From Diphasiastrum complanatum (lineage: Eukaryota; Streptophyta; Lycopodiopsida; Lycopodiales; Lycopodiaceae), in the NCBI GenBank assembly GCA_029204225.1, contig CM055108.1:1078217-1142216 (forward strand): DNA of 64,000 nt, given 5' to 3'. The position numbers and the translations under genes are program-made. The notes under the pieces were generated by a model. The model was not told the DNA's origin. It worked only from the letters and a program-made list of their open reading frames with translations, and searched no databases. This document shows, in pieces, positions 1-11,323 of this stretch. Position 1 is the first letter of the stretch; the number at the start of each line of letters is the position of its first letter.

Positions 1-82
1 AAGTGGCCTTGGAATCCATGAAGGGCCACTTTATAAGTTTCAAATTTTTAAACAGATACCCGGTTTTCGTCGGAGTTACCGG

Positions 83-1712
83 ATGATCAGAAATTTGCAT
101 CTGAAGATATGCATCACATTCAAGGGTGGTCACATCCAATTCACCTTACAGACATGTGTGATCCTTTTCAGCCATCTGTTGTTGACCCTGGAGCAAGTGC
201 ACTTGTTGCTTTGCATCCTGCACGGCCTGGTCTACTTGGTCTTGGGTGGTTGTGAGTCCAATCTAGATGCGTCATAGCTGGGCCATCGTAAACATCTTTC
301 GATTCTGGCACTTGTTCTTTAGATTCGCGATATGCTTTTGATAACATGATAACCATATCATTCAGAGTATAACATTTGAAATGCTCTGGCATATCATGTT
401 GGACTTCATTTGATTGTTCTTTGTCAATAGGATTAGTCTTGGATCTTCGCTTAGCTTTCTTAGCAAAAAACGATCGTGGAGGCGATAACTTTTTGGACGG
501 TGATGTCTTGCGAGAACTTTGACTTGAAGAATCATCCGACCATATTATAATATTGCTTATCTTGTTTTTTTGTCATTGATCCGGTAATCTTGTCTTCCTT
601 TAATATAACTGTTTTTGACGGTTTTATTGTTGGTTTATCAGGAATATCATGTACTCCAAACCTGGTAGGATCCATGTGATTTAGAACCTATTCATTAGTA
701 AGTTCTGCATTGTCATCATAAGTCAAGGTGTGACTCACATGAATAAGTTCATCTTCAATGGGATCTAGTATGGGTTCCATTGATATCCAAGCTACATTCA
801 GTACATTCAAAGGAAAAGTGATAGGTGTATCCAAGGTTCGATCCAATAATGAAATCTCGCTCAAGTTGGACTGGTTATCTTGTTGACACATGTATCCTGC
901 TGTACAATCAATTGTTGCAAGAGCTTGATTCCAGTGATTGCCCGTACAAATGGAACACCATACATTTTCCCTGGTAGGAAAAGTCTTAGCAAACTTCTCC
1001 GGTTCCTTGTTCACTTTTCCATGGAAATCTTCGAAGGCTTTTATCTTTTCGTCAAATTGCGACTGCAATTTTTCCATCTGTATCTGCGGGTTCTTCCCAA
1101 GTTTCTCGAACAAAGAATCTCTGTAGTAGCGTTGACATTTGTTGATGCAATAGTCATGGATGTCATAGTGGTCTGCCCTACCATATAGAAAAACATATTG
1201 ATATTCGACTCATCAGAATCTTCGTCTTCCTCCCATATTGCATCATCCATAGTGTTTTGCAAAATTGCGTACTCATTATGGCATTTCAACTCACGCCGGA
1301 TCCTCTTAGGTAGACTTGACAAAAACCACATAATCATAGCATTTTCATTAATCAGCTTGGGTTCACACTCAGATCTGAGGCATTTACCCCGTTCAATATA
1401 GTCTCGTACCATTTCCCTCTTCCCCATTTTAATTTTACTTTAAAGTAGAAGGTCTCGTTTGAAAGTTTCTCAATCTGTACGTTCAGTCTCATCTTGATTA
1501 TAATATCAATCTTGTGTTGCACCCACTAAGGCCATTGGAAATAGCTTAAGTTTATTTTGAGAAAAAACTTCACCATAGACTTCACAAGATTCAACATAGA
1601 TTTGGAGAAATCTAACTAGATTCGTTAATCCATTTGTATTTGGGTAGATCCAAACGGGGTGATTTCCTAACAAAGATTGGATTGACTTCTTGGGAAACAC
1701 CTCCAGGAGCAA
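83..1712 (-). pseudogene. Ty3-type retrotransposon gag, degraded
   Basis: Capsid-type gag of a Ty3 LTR retrotransposon, which would package element RNA in the cytoplasm. Minus-strand frames 1712-1506, 1427-1041 and 1113-688 follow one another in the order of a plant Retrotrans_gag domain. They contain KLFPMALVGATQD, then MGKREMVRDYIERG, then a FLSSLPKRIRREL stretch. A stop and frame changes lie between the pieces, so no intact protein is possible. Frames below 688 are broken further and run off the window. It is read downstream of the PBS at about 3041-3068, which fits a single transcription unit on the minus strand. The family call rests on motif order; the sub-lineage is not assigned. Confidence 0.75.
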
Positions 1713-3040
1713 TCATTTTTCCAAATTAAATCAATTAGACAATGAGATTGGATCTAGATTTTCAATCAGATACTATCTCAGTTCAGATCTACAAATTTTC
1801 TTTCACCTGACAATAATCAGATTTTTGATTTTTGGAAAAAGATTTATGAACAAGCGATCGACACTTCTAAAAATGATGAATTCTCAGAATTAGAATCAAA
1901 TTGTAATAGAATTGTCTAAAATTTGACAGAGGCTTGATCTAGAAAATCAAAACCTAAAAATAGTACTGACAAAGATTTCATGGACGCAGGTTGACTCGAC
2001 AAAGGTTTATCAATGTTATTTTTGGTAAAAAACTCTCTGATCAGATCTTTTCTGACAAATTTGGTGGAAATAACCTTCGTTGAACTCTCAGATAGTGAAT
2101 CTGACTCAGATAAGGCTTGGGTGGAACTGGCGGAGGTTCTTAATACACAAAAATATGGATTTTGTAGTTTGGTGAGAGTAAAAATGGAGATTTTTCTTGA
2201 TCTTGACAAAATTATCATTCGTCGAACTCAAATATGTCAATTTACTATGAAAAATTTTTAGTAAGTTTCAGCAAAGGTTTTGAGGAATGTTACAAATGTA
2301 ATACTGCTATATTTATATAAAAAAAAATTGACAAAAATGAAACAATATGTGGAACTCACTGATGCACTAAAATAGTAAATCATGCTGACACAAACTTTGG
2401 CGAAGGTTCTTTCTAGAAACTGGAAATTTTTGTGAAAATGTGTTAAAATCTCACAAAATTTTATCCATTTCTAGATGAACAGTCACTTTGACCTTCTATT
2501 TTTAAAATTAACGTTCGTCGACTTGACAAGAGATAGATTTGAATCACACCTATGCATAGTGAAATGAACGAATGTTCTTTTTTGTATTTTTTAGGATTTT
2601 GGGTGTTTTTTGGTGTTTTTTGATGGTTTTTTTGATGTTTTTGGAAATCTCCTAGAGAGGAATGTTTGCCCTTCAAACTAAATGTTCTGTGATCAAAACC
2701 AAAGATGCCTATAACTAGGCAAACTTTTTCTGAAAAAGGATAAAAAGTTATCAACTCTGATGATGATTTTTGTCTCCTTTTGACCAAGATCTAGTAGATT
2801 TGACCGATTTTTATTGTTTTTTCTGATTTTTCAGATTCAGATGGATCTTAAGAATGGTGATCTAAGTAGATTTCCTTTCTCAATAATCAGATTAGATTTC
2901 AAACAAGCAAACTCACTCAAATAAGGCAAAATCACTTTCAAACTAACCCTGAATGCAGTTTTAACACTATTCATGCCACGACAAGATGCCTAATGCAAGC
3001 TAACCATCCAACAAACATGCAACAAACTGAAAAATTGGCA
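1713..3040 (-). other. Untranslated leader / gag N-terminal remnant of the Ty3 element
   Basis: AT-rich sequence between the primer-binding site and the recognisable gag. Short open frames on both strands (for example 1916-2218 minus) show no family signature. It most likely holds the 5' leader and eroded gag N-terminus of the Ty3 element, by position only. Confidence 0.4.
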
Positions 3041-3068
3041 TAGCTCCCCGGCAACAATGCCAAAATTG
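3041..3068 (-). promoter_or_regulatory. Primer-binding site of Ty3-type element
   Basis: Read on the minus strand this is TTTGGCATTGTTGCCGGGGAGC. It differs only slightly from the TGGCGCCGTTGCCGGGGA motif seen at many plant Ty3 elements. It directly follows a sequence ending CCACTACA, the expected LTR 3' end. It defines the minus-strand orientation of the gag below it. Confidence 0.6.
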
Positions 3069-3413
3069 TAGTGGGTTTCTTTCCTAGCCTATCCTCAACC
3101 CAAGATCCAAGCAATCTAGCATCAAGGAGATGAAATTAGTTTTCACACGTAGGTTTGTTCCCATGAGAGCGATAACATATCTTAGATTTCAGCATGAATG
3201 GAAGATCCACATCTAACTCTAACATCCATTAATCCCAAGTCACTACTCCATTAAGCCTATGATCCATAATGAAGATAGCTTACTCTTTCTCTCTTTCCCT
3301 TTCTCTCACAAAAAACATAAGAAATAGCAATTCCAAATACATTCAGGTCTAACAATTAGCAAACTAAACAAAAGCATGATATATGGAGGAAAAGAAATAG
3401 AGAGCAAGGACAT
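3069..3413 (-). repeat. Probable LTR remnant of Ty3 element
   Basis: About 345 bp lie between a truncated integrase (ending at 3414) and the PBS. It contains a TTTCTCTC-rich patch and no coding signal. By position it is the LTR, shared between the pol fragment upstream and the gag downstream. The outer boundary cannot be seen and no second copy is in the window. Confidence 0.4.
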
Positions 3414-4382
3414 TCACAAATCCATTCCATAAGAGAACCAATCTGCTGTGACAGAGTTAAGAAAATGTGTACCCCTATCGTTGATAAATTCTAGAGGACA
3501 TCTCAAATGAACAATAACCTGTTCATAGAGAAATTTTGCTATAGAATGAGCGTCAACATTGCAAAGAACTCTTGCTTCAGCCCATTTGGTAAAATAGTCC
3601 ATAGCTACTACGATATAGCGAGATTGGGTGTGTCTAGCAGCGGGACTAATGAGTCCAACATAATCAATTCTCCATTTTTGGAAAGCTTGATAAGTTGTGA
3701 CATGATGTAAAGGCATGTAATGTTTGAAATCATTTGGTTCTTGACAAACATCACAGGCCTTAGTGTAGGTGTGTGTATCCTTAAAGAGGGTTGACCATCA
3801 AAATCCTGCCAAGAAAATTTTCTTAGCAGTCATTTCGGAAGAAAACTGACTTGCTCCAACACCTTCAAGAGTGAGGGATATAACAGAGAGTATTTCACCT
3901 TCAGTAAGACAACATCGGATAATTCCATCTAACCCTTGTTTGAAAAGTTGGCCTGCAATTAACGTATAAGGTTTGTTTTTGAGGACCAATGCACGTTGTT
4001 CGGGTTTAGATAAGGATGGATCCATTTGCCCTGAAGTTAAATATTCTATGATTTCCTTGGCCCAAACGGGTGTAGAGTCAACTTGAAATAAGATGGCATC
4101 GGGCAAATCATCGTTGATACCTTGATCTAGAGTTGGCAGGTTCGGGATTCGAGATGGATGGTCTACTAAAAAATGTTGAACTCCCATTCGAACCACGATC
4201 CTAAACTCAAATTCTCGCAGTAATAGAATCCATCGAATAATTAGACCGGTTGTGCAAGTCTTGTTGATAAGATATAGGAGTGCCTGATGATCAGTGAAGA
4301 AGGCAAAAACTTTTCCCAGAAGATAATGGCGAAATTTCTGAACCGCATACACCATTGCCAAAGCTTCACGCTCAATAGTGGT
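3414..4382 (-). pseudogene. Ty3-type pol fragment: RNase H and integrase
   Basis: Minus-strand reading gives, in order, a Ty3 RNase H and the integrase N-terminal end. The RNase H shows TTIEREALAMVYAVQKFRHYLLG, then FFTDHQALLYL and a VDHPSR motif. The integrase shows a CDVC pair of the HHCC finger near 3740, then a core with DYVGLI, MDYFTKWAEA and NDRGTHFLN. The first two catalytic Asp are present; the Glu is lost because the frame stops at 3414. An in-frame TGA near 3798 separates the halves. The reverse transcriptase that should precede RNase H is missing: the reading stops exactly at the CACTA terminus at 4383. Confidence 0.85.
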
Positions 4383-4395
4383 CACTACAAGAAAA
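4383..4395 (+). repeat. CACTA terminal inverted repeat (left)
   Basis: CACTACAAGAAAA, the canonical plant En/Spm-class terminus. It abuts Ty3 RNase H codons directly, which fixes the insertion point. A GTAGTG at about 5058-5063 resembles an opposite terminus, but the flanking 3 bp (TAA versus GGT) do not match. Confidence 0.8.
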
Positions 4396-5060
4396 GGTGG
4401 CAAAATTTGAGAAAAAAAATGGCAAAAATTGTGAAAATTTCCACGCAAAAATTGCGGTAACGGTTTCTGCAATTTTTTTGACAAATTTGCAATTTCGGTT
4501 TCGCAATTTTCTTGGTTTATTTTCTGCAACTCTTATGGCTTAATTAACAATAAAAAAAATTCCGAAAACCCACCCACAATTTTTTGACATGATAATTGCG
4601 AATTTATTTTCGTGATTTGTTTTTGCAATTTGTTTGGCTGATATTTTCTGCAAAACTTTTTGGGCAAAAAAAGTCAAAAAAAATTGTGGAAATTCATTTC
4701 CGCAATTGTTGTGACAAAAATTGCAGATATTTTTTCGCAATTTTTTTTGCATAAATCGTGAAAATTCATTTCCACAATTTTTTTTCAAAATAGTGTATAA
4801 AAATTGCAAAAAATAAATCTGCAGTTTAAAATTCCGAAAATGAATTTTCGTAATTGTTTTGACAATTTTTGTCAAAAAAAATTTTATTGGCTAAAATTGA
4901 AGAAAATATCACCAATACAATTGTGAAAATGTCTCCAAGCTTTTGTCCACAATTGCAAATTTTTTTTGCAATTTTTGGGCAATCTCGACTATTTTGGAGA
5001 CAAATTTTGGCTAAAATTACCGAAATAAATAATTGGCCTTGCACATTTTTTATAACTTTG
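4396..5060. repeat. CACTA subterminal repeat region (left)
   Basis: AT-rich stretch built from repeated short motifs such as TTGCAATTT, AAATTGCGG and TTTCCGCAA in both orientations. Subterminal arrays of this kind bind the CACTA TNPA-type protein in characterised elements. The open frames here (4540-4875, 4826-5131 minus) are products of the base composition. Confidence 0.6.
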
Positions 5061-5469
5061 TAGTGTAAACCGCTGTGGAGCTTGATGTGCAAACAATTGA
5101 TGGTGTGAGGCTTCATGAATTCCAAATCCATATCATAGTCCTAAAATTCAATAACACTTAACAACAAATGGCCAACTATACAAATTTGCACTTACTTGAG
5201 AAATTTGTTTAGAAGAGCCCACTTTCGAGCATAAAGTTGACTTTCTACTTCTCTTAGAAGAGAAGCTCTTTCTGGTTGGCAAATTTTTCGCTAATCCATT
5301 TCGCAAGTAGTATGCGAAAGTTTTGAATATCATCGTAATTGAAAATTTGCGGATTAAGCTAAAAACAAAGCAAACCTCAAACTCATTAGTTGGATAAGTG
5401 GCACACGAGCCCAAATCGTAACAAAAAAACAATAAATCGAAGGTTAACTTATTGAATGCATAAACTTAC

Positions 5470-6152
5470 ATGAGCCACTTGTGAATCAAAACTTTCAATA
5501 TTTTGGACCATCAGGTTGAACAAATATAACATGAACAAAGCACAACTATTACAGTCTCTCTGTTGCGGCACCTACAAAATGCGCAAGAACAATTTTTTAG
5601 TTAATATATGCAAAATAAAAAGATCATTTGGTAAAATACAAAAAATAAAATTACCTGAAGTTGCTTCCAAGTCAACTTGGCCAGTTTTTCCAATGTACGA
5701 ACATGTCCATTGGGAACATATATTTGTTTATTTTAGAATCTTAAAAATGAAAAACAATAAACAAATACAAGAAGAAAACCTTTTGACTGTGGAATGCAGT
5801 CCACGTTTTGAAACCATGTGGACCGCTATGAAAGAAGTCGTCTCAATTATTACCAAGCTCCAATAATTACTGTATCAAAAGCATGTGTAAGTAAAGGTTG
5901 ATTGTAGTAAGAGCATGAATCAAGAAGACAAGCATGTCTTTAAAATATTTAATTTGATACATACTGGGCAACAACGGGAATGAAAATGTGACTGATATTT
6001 GTCCAACTATTATGAATAAAAAATTTCTCCATTGATTCCCGATTTGTCAAATCATCTTTTTTTTTCGTAGCTCTTTGGTAAAATAGTGGCTTGACAATGC
6101 ATATTCGATCTTTTTCATTGATCTGCTCTAAACATAATATGCAAAAATGCAA
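5470..6152 (-). pseudogene. Ulp1-like (C48) protease domain of CACTA TNP1-type gene
   Basis: Three minus-strand blocks with splice-like borders read as a Ulp1/SENP-type cysteine protease domain. 6152-about 5967 ends in NISHIFIPVVA with a GTATGT donor. 5869-5780 has NYWSLVII, then a GT donor. 5571-5470 is preceded by TTTTGTAG and has VPQQRDCNSCALFMLYLF. In the family these correspond to the His-Trp strand and the Gln / Asp-Cys-Gly active-site loop. Here Tyr replaces the catalytic His and Ser the residue before Cys, so it is probably inactive. An intervening piece near 5640-5690 (VRTLEKLAKLTWKQLQ) may be another exon. Ulp1 domains are known as passengers in plant CACTA and MULE transposons. In-frame stops elsewhere mark it as a pseudogene. 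Confidence 0.6.
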
Positions 6153-7430
6153 TTCTCTTACATAAGTATATAATGAAATTTAAGATTTACAGACATGACT
6201 ATAACCAAATATAAACAACCAGTGTATATGTAGTTCTTACTCCATGTACATTTGCACAAGACCATCTATTGCCCAATCACTCCCAAGAAGTTGCAGCAAC
6301 ATGAACCTATGAAACTCATAGGTATCATAATGGCAACTTATTTTTTTCTTTTCTTTCAAATTCAATAAACTACAAAACAAAAACTACAATTGGTTAATAA
6401 TGTTACAGAAACTTTGTTAATAAACATGCACTTTTTGAACGATATTTCATGATGTATAGGAACATAAAAAATTGGAATATAGTAACATCCTCTTTATCTC
6501 AATATGGTATCATCCTCTTGAAAAGACATTTGCAAAGTTACAATCTTGGAGGATAAAAAATCTTTGTTATTTTTGGATGTTGAAGCAAGTTCCACCTACT
6601 CTCCATATAGAACAATGATTATTTCCAACAAACCTCTTTTCATTTTGAATAAACGACAAATTTAAGAACTAACAAAAAACAATGATAACTAGATTCGAAA
6701 CTTTAGATACCTTTCCAAGTTTTCTAAGTGATGTGATCACATTTTTTTTTTCTCTTCGACCATGATGCTTGAAGCACATTGATTTTCATCTACATGGTCT
6801 TTCATCTGAAACATTGAAAAAATACACATACAATTCTCTTTAAACATACACTTACGAATCATATAAATGTACATGTGAAGTATAAAAAACAAGTACACTT
6901 CTAGAAGCAATGGGGTCAATTCTCATTAACCATAGATTTTAGTTGCACTGAGGACAAAGGATCTTGCATCCTAATGTCCACCTCTGCTTGAGCTTGTTGC
7001 GTCACATTCAAGTAACATTAGAAAATCACGAGAAATTCAACAGTGGCAAAAGAGTTAGATTAGTAAAAACCTCGATAGCAATTTCTTTACCTCAGATAAC
7101 GGCTGAGCTAAACATGACAGCCATGGCGTCAGGTCCTTCTCTATAGCAGCACGCTACATGACATACGAAAAAAATTATGAAATTGTTAGAAAACTTATCT
7201 CTATCTCTCTAATGAGGTCCATACTTTTTATAAGGCTTCACAATTTAGAGTATGACATTCCATGCATTGTCTTGTGTCTCAAAGTACATGTGTAATAATT
7301 AGACTCTTAGAAAGAAGTGAGGTTAAATCTCTTTAACTGTAGATAACGGCGACTGAGTTAAACCCAATTGTTGTAGCGTTGGATCCTCCTCAACAGCAAC
7401 ACGCTACATGATCAAAACTAAAATAAGGAA
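6153..7430 (-). other. Interior of CACTA TNP1-type gene, no clear domain
   Basis: AT-rich, intron-like sequence with short coding-like patches on the minus strand. Two patches, about 7090-7145 and 7340-7400, look like copies of one exon motif: each reads E-[KE]-D-[LP]-T then a Leu/Gln-rich stretch ending QPLS or QSPLS. They could be small repeated exons between the coiled coil and the Ulp1 domain. No catalytic or known domain is recognisable. Confidence 0.35.
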
Positions 7431-7717
<287 letters not shown>

Positions 7718-7794
7718 GTAGATAGCTAGGACCATACCAAGTTTCAAAAGAAAGAGATGGAGAGAGAGAAAGAAGAAATGAGAAAGCAAATTAA

Positions 7795-8900
7795 CCTGGG
7801 ATCAACTTTTCATCATCTTCATCTGCATCTGTACAGTCTTTTGAAGTTCTTCCATTTCTTTACGTTGTCTCTCTATCTCCTTTCTCATTTCATCTACTTG
7901 GGAAGAATACTGCATCTCTTTTCTGTAGACACTTAAGCCTCTTACTCTCTTTCATCCCTGACTATTTTTTTCTAAAATCTTCATTACTTTCTCATCGAGG
8001 TTTGTTCCTAGCGTATTAAAATCTTCCTTCTACACACAAAAAAAACATAGCTAATCAAATTTACATGTAGAATCATATACATGTTCATCATTATATTTTA
8101 TAAAATTAAATGCATTTAAATCATTCAAAAAATATATGTAAATGTATTTCATGTTGGGTGTTACCTTCAAAGTCTAAGCCAGGTCAAGATCCAAGTCGCA
8201 TGCTTTTAGTTTGTCAAAACCTTTACTGATATGAGCATCTACATAGATCTCGGCAATAGTTGGAGCCCTATTTTTTTCTTGTGCCTGGAATTTGGCACTC
8301 AAACAATAGACAAAAACAAATGACATCATGAAAAAAGAGGTTTCGCATATCGGAGTATATAAAATGCAACTTTTGTTGTATGTACACATACCAGTCTCAT
8401 ATTGATGTCTACATATCCAACTCGACCAACGGTTGGCATCTTTTGTTGTTTTGCTCTGTTGATCTTGTTTTGTTGGCTCAATTTCTAAGCAAATTATTGT
8501 ACACATATCAAACAAATGAATAATAAGTCAGTAGTAGGATAAATAAATCATGCACTAACTAGAGATGACCAAGCGTTCAAGTCAAATTTTGGTTTCAAAA
8601 TACATAGATAAAACAAAAAAGTGGAATACAATTTGGAAAGTTTTGCTGTTTAAGTATTGACGTAGAAGATGCCATCTCTCCTTTTCCATCCACTTAGGAC
8701 ATTTTGGCATTAAATTTTCTTCCTCTGCTTTATCAATGTCGTTCTTGAGTCTCTGTCTCAATGAACAAAAACTGGATGACAATTTGTCCTTGAAGTCTTG
8801 TGATGAAAATTGGCAATCATATTCTGCCTATGATAACTGGCAATCATATTCTGCTTGTGATATGAAATAAAATTCATTTTCATTCTTTACCTTGTCTTTT
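7795..8900 (-). pseudogene. CACTA TNP1-type transposase (Transposase_24-like), degraded
   Basis: Minus-strand reading from about 8830 gives FCSLRQRLKNDIDKAEEEN then CPKWMEKERWHLLRQYLNS, resembling the start of the plant Transposase_24 (PF03004) region (Pro-rich lead, Trp, W..L..Y). At 8515-8174 follow NKTRS-type basic residues and PTIAEIYVDAHISKGFDKL, matching the family's P-T-x-A-E-[IV]-[YF] stretch. About 7920-7795 reads as a heptad coiled coil (VDEMRKEIERQRKEMEELQ), also typical of the C-terminal half. Frames change between pieces and stops are present. The gene runs towards the Ulp1 domain on the same strand. Family assignment is from motif order only. Confidence 0.55.
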
Positions 8901-8954
8901 TTAGATATTATCGAAAGAAATCATATAATGTGTTTGTTATATTAACAAGAAATT

Positions 8955-9836
8955 TGAAAAAGATATGGCTATGTTGCAAAAGAAAAGGTCTAAAGATGTC
9001 ATCAACTTCGATCACAATGCAAATGATTTTTTGAAATGGCTCTTGAAAAAGGTTTTTTCTACTTTATGTTCTCAACATGATATTTTGAAGTTCTAACGTT
9101 TCATTTTTTTATCACTTTGTCATGGAGAATATAATTAATTATTTTTTCTTTTGAATTCTAGGTAAATGAACTCCATGAAGCATGCGAGATGTTGGATTCC
9201 ATGTTGATTGATTTGACAACAGGACCAAAGCACCGTGCAACATCATATTTAGGTCTTTGGGTGAATGGCTATCATTTTTGTACTAGGGATGAAGATTTGA
9301 GTAAAGTAACTCAAGACAGTGGTATTACAACATGCTTTAGAACTTGGAGCCACGGTAGTGTGAGAGATAGAAATCCTATTTCAACCAATCTTTGTAATTT
9401 TAGATGGATTTGCAAAATTTTGGAAATTGAATATGGTTTCAATTCAGTTATTCTTTTTTACAATAAATAAGTGAAACTAAATATAGTCGGAAAGCATGCA
9501 AGCATGAGGATGGACAACAATGGTTTTTGCTTGATAGATGTAACAAAAACACTCTGACAAACTAGTATGAAAGATCAGCCATTTGTTATGCCTGAGCATG
9601 TGCAATAAGTGTTTTATGTCTAGGACCCGATGGCAACGAATTGGAATGTTGTATTGCATCATTATGCTTGGGGAAGATGTCATGGTAAGGATGGGAATAA
9701 TGTCATGGATTTTTCATTGGTCAAGGACTTTTGCACGACATTAGTAGATCTTATCGTGGATGAAGAGGAATGTACATCTCATGTGGATATTGTTGAAGGA
9801 CATGTTATCAATCTCCTCACAAGATCCCCAAAGTAG
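8955..9836 (+). pseudogene. CACTA TNP2 C-terminal fragment (DUF4216)
   Basis: Plus-strand coding remnant of the large CACTA transposase gene. The first exon (about 8955-9050) has DVINFDHNANDFLKWLLKK. After a GT...AG intron ending near 9161 comes a frame with LTTGPKHRATSYLGLWVNGYHF, TQDSGITTC, then NLCNFRWICKILEIEYG. These are the usual order of motifs leading into and through DUF4216. The last part (9478-9836) has HASMRMDNNGFCLIDVTKTL and DPMATNWNVVLHHYAWG but contains four or more in-frame stops. The catalytic Transposase_21 and DUF4218 parts are absent. It is divergent to the TNP1-type gene, with only about 100 bp between them, consistent with a large internal deletion. Confidence 0.75.
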
Positions 9837-9839
9837 TGA

Positions 9840-10200
9840 TGATTTAGAGACAGAGTGATCTCAAAATGTACTTTGCAGATATTTGTTAACTATTTTATCA
9901 AGAAATTTGAAACTATTTTTTCTATTAATTCTAGTAATGTTAGCACATTGTGCAATCATAAAGTTTTTTCTTAACAAACCACATGTTATCAAAACTTGTA
10001 TAGATCCAATACATGCATATTTTCAAACATTAAGGTATGTAGCTATGTATATCAAGCAATCATAAAGTTTAATCCATATGGCATGTGTTTGTGTACTATA
10101 CATGCAACTGATCATTTGCATTATGCATATGCGCTTATATATCATGCACCAATCTTAAAATCCTATATTGAATAACATATATTTTAAGACACAAAAGAAA
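9840..10200. other. No recognisable feature
   Basis: AT-rich sequence with ATGCATAT-like words between the TNP2 remnant and the right subterminal repeats. No coding or RNA signal seen. Confidence 0.6.
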
Positions 10201-10204
10201 TGGC

Positions 10205-10399
10205 AATAAAAAGTGTTGTTACTACCATACAGCCTCAATTTCTACCATGGCAACTGTTTCTGCATTTTCTGCCATTACCAATAAATTGTAGAAAACTTTT
10301 TCGCAAATTTTGCCATCCTCCACAAGTTCCAGAAAATGTGTTTTTCTCAATTTTTTGCCACGACTACTCTCTTTCTCTCTTGCTCTCTCTCCTTATCAC

Positions 10400-10469
<70 letters not shown>

Positions 10470-10813
10470 ATAAGGGTTCTGCAATATCTGCCAAGGCCAA
10501 AAAATTGCAAAATTTTTTTTTTGCAATTCTTGCCAATTCCGCAATTCTGCAACAATTTCCGCAATTTCTGCCATGTATAAAAATTGGAAAAAAATTTCCG
10601 TAGTTTTCTCTATGCTTCCTACCACGACGTGAGAAATTGCAAAACACTTTTTGCAATTTTTTCTGCAATTTTTGTCGCGAAAAGTTTTTCGCAATTTCTG
10701 CCATGGCCTAAAAATTGCGGTAATTTTTTTCCGCAACTTTGTCTGCACTTCTACCACGATAGGAGAAATTGTAGAAAACTTTCTATAGTTTTTTTTGTAA
10801 TTTTTGCTGCAGA

Positions 10814-10820
<7 letters not shown>
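10205..10820. repeat. CACTA subterminal repeat region (right)
   Basis: Same style as 4396-5060: dense TTGCAATTTT, TTTTCGCAA, CTGCCATGG and CCACGAC units in both orientations. It contains a (CT)n block at 10403-10467. The open frames here (10200-10580, 10584-10901 plus; 10347-10871 minus) follow from the repeats. It supports the element extending to about 10.85 kb. Confidence 0.55.
10403..10467. repeat. (CT)n microsatellite
   Basis: About 65 bp of pure CT repeat inside the right subterminal region of the CACTA element. Confidence 0.95.

Positions 10821-10850
<30 letters not shown>
10817..10850. repeat. (GA)n microsatellite
   Basis: About 34 bp of GA repeat at the outer edge of the CACTA subterminal region, where the right terminus would be expected. 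Confidence 0.9.
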
Positions 10851-10852
<2 letters not shown>

Positions 10853-11121
10853 TGGATGTCTTGGTTATCAAGACTTGCCATCATCCAAAGGTAGGTCTTG
10901 AAAGGTTTGTAGATGCTTGCAAGCATACACCACTCTTGGATTATTGTGCAACTTTCAAGCATCATGGAACACATAGGTAATAGCTCCACCCATACTGCCT
11001 AGTAACATAACGAGGAAACTTGACTTGAGGCTTGGACTCGTGCAGGCCAGCAATTTTTTCCCCACACGCAGCACTTTTAGATTCGCAACCATTGGATGAT
11101 CCTAGTCATATTCAGATTTAT

Positions 11122-11168
11122 CCACGTGTTCTAAAATCTCACCGTCCACGTGGCACGTTGACACGTGG
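11122..11168 (+). promoter_or_regulatory. G-box / ABRE-like cluster upstream of DGAT1
   Basis: Three CACGTG cores within 47 bp: CCACGTGT at 11122-11129, the palindrome CCACGTGG at 11146-11153 and ACACGTGG at 11161-11168. A GCACGTTG lies between the last two. Clustered ACGT cores are the binding sites of plant bZIP/bHLH factors and, when multiple, function as ABA-response elements. They lie about 155-200 bp before the chosen DGAT1 start, a promoter or 5' leader position. Confidence 0.55.
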
Positions 11169-11286
11169 AATACATCTAAGTGGGCGCGCGTCCAGTACAT
11201 ATCACCGACGGATTTCTCTTCCTTTTGCTTGGAAATCTGGGCGATCATGAGAGTTGGCATCTGTTTAATCCCCTCCTCGATCAGCG

Positions 11287-11307
11287 ATGGCGGAAGCAAA
11301 ACCATAG
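11287..11307 (+). CDS. Possible upstream ORF (6 codons) of DGAT1
   Basis: ATG GCG GAA GCA AAA CCA TAG lies 17 bp before the DGAT1 start at 11324, in another frame. The ATG context (GCGATGG, G at +4) is good. If the transcript starts upstream of it, this minimal ORF could reduce initiation at the main ATG. Its use depends on the unknown transcription start. Confidence 0.3.
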   Translation: MAEAKP

Positions 11308-11323
11308 CTCTTGCATAGATGCG

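Noticed and set aside
5045-5063. Possible right CACTA terminus (ACTTTGTAGTG), making a 680-bp element from 4383
   Set aside because: Only CACTACAA matches, the 3-bp flanks differ (GGT versus TAA), and TNP1/TNP2 plus a second subterminal array continue to 10.8 kb.
11102-11305. Minus-strand frame over the DGAT1 promoter, and other frames antisense to DGAT1 (11897-12274, 12434-12649)
   Set aside because: Shadows of the DGAT1 coding strand without motifs.
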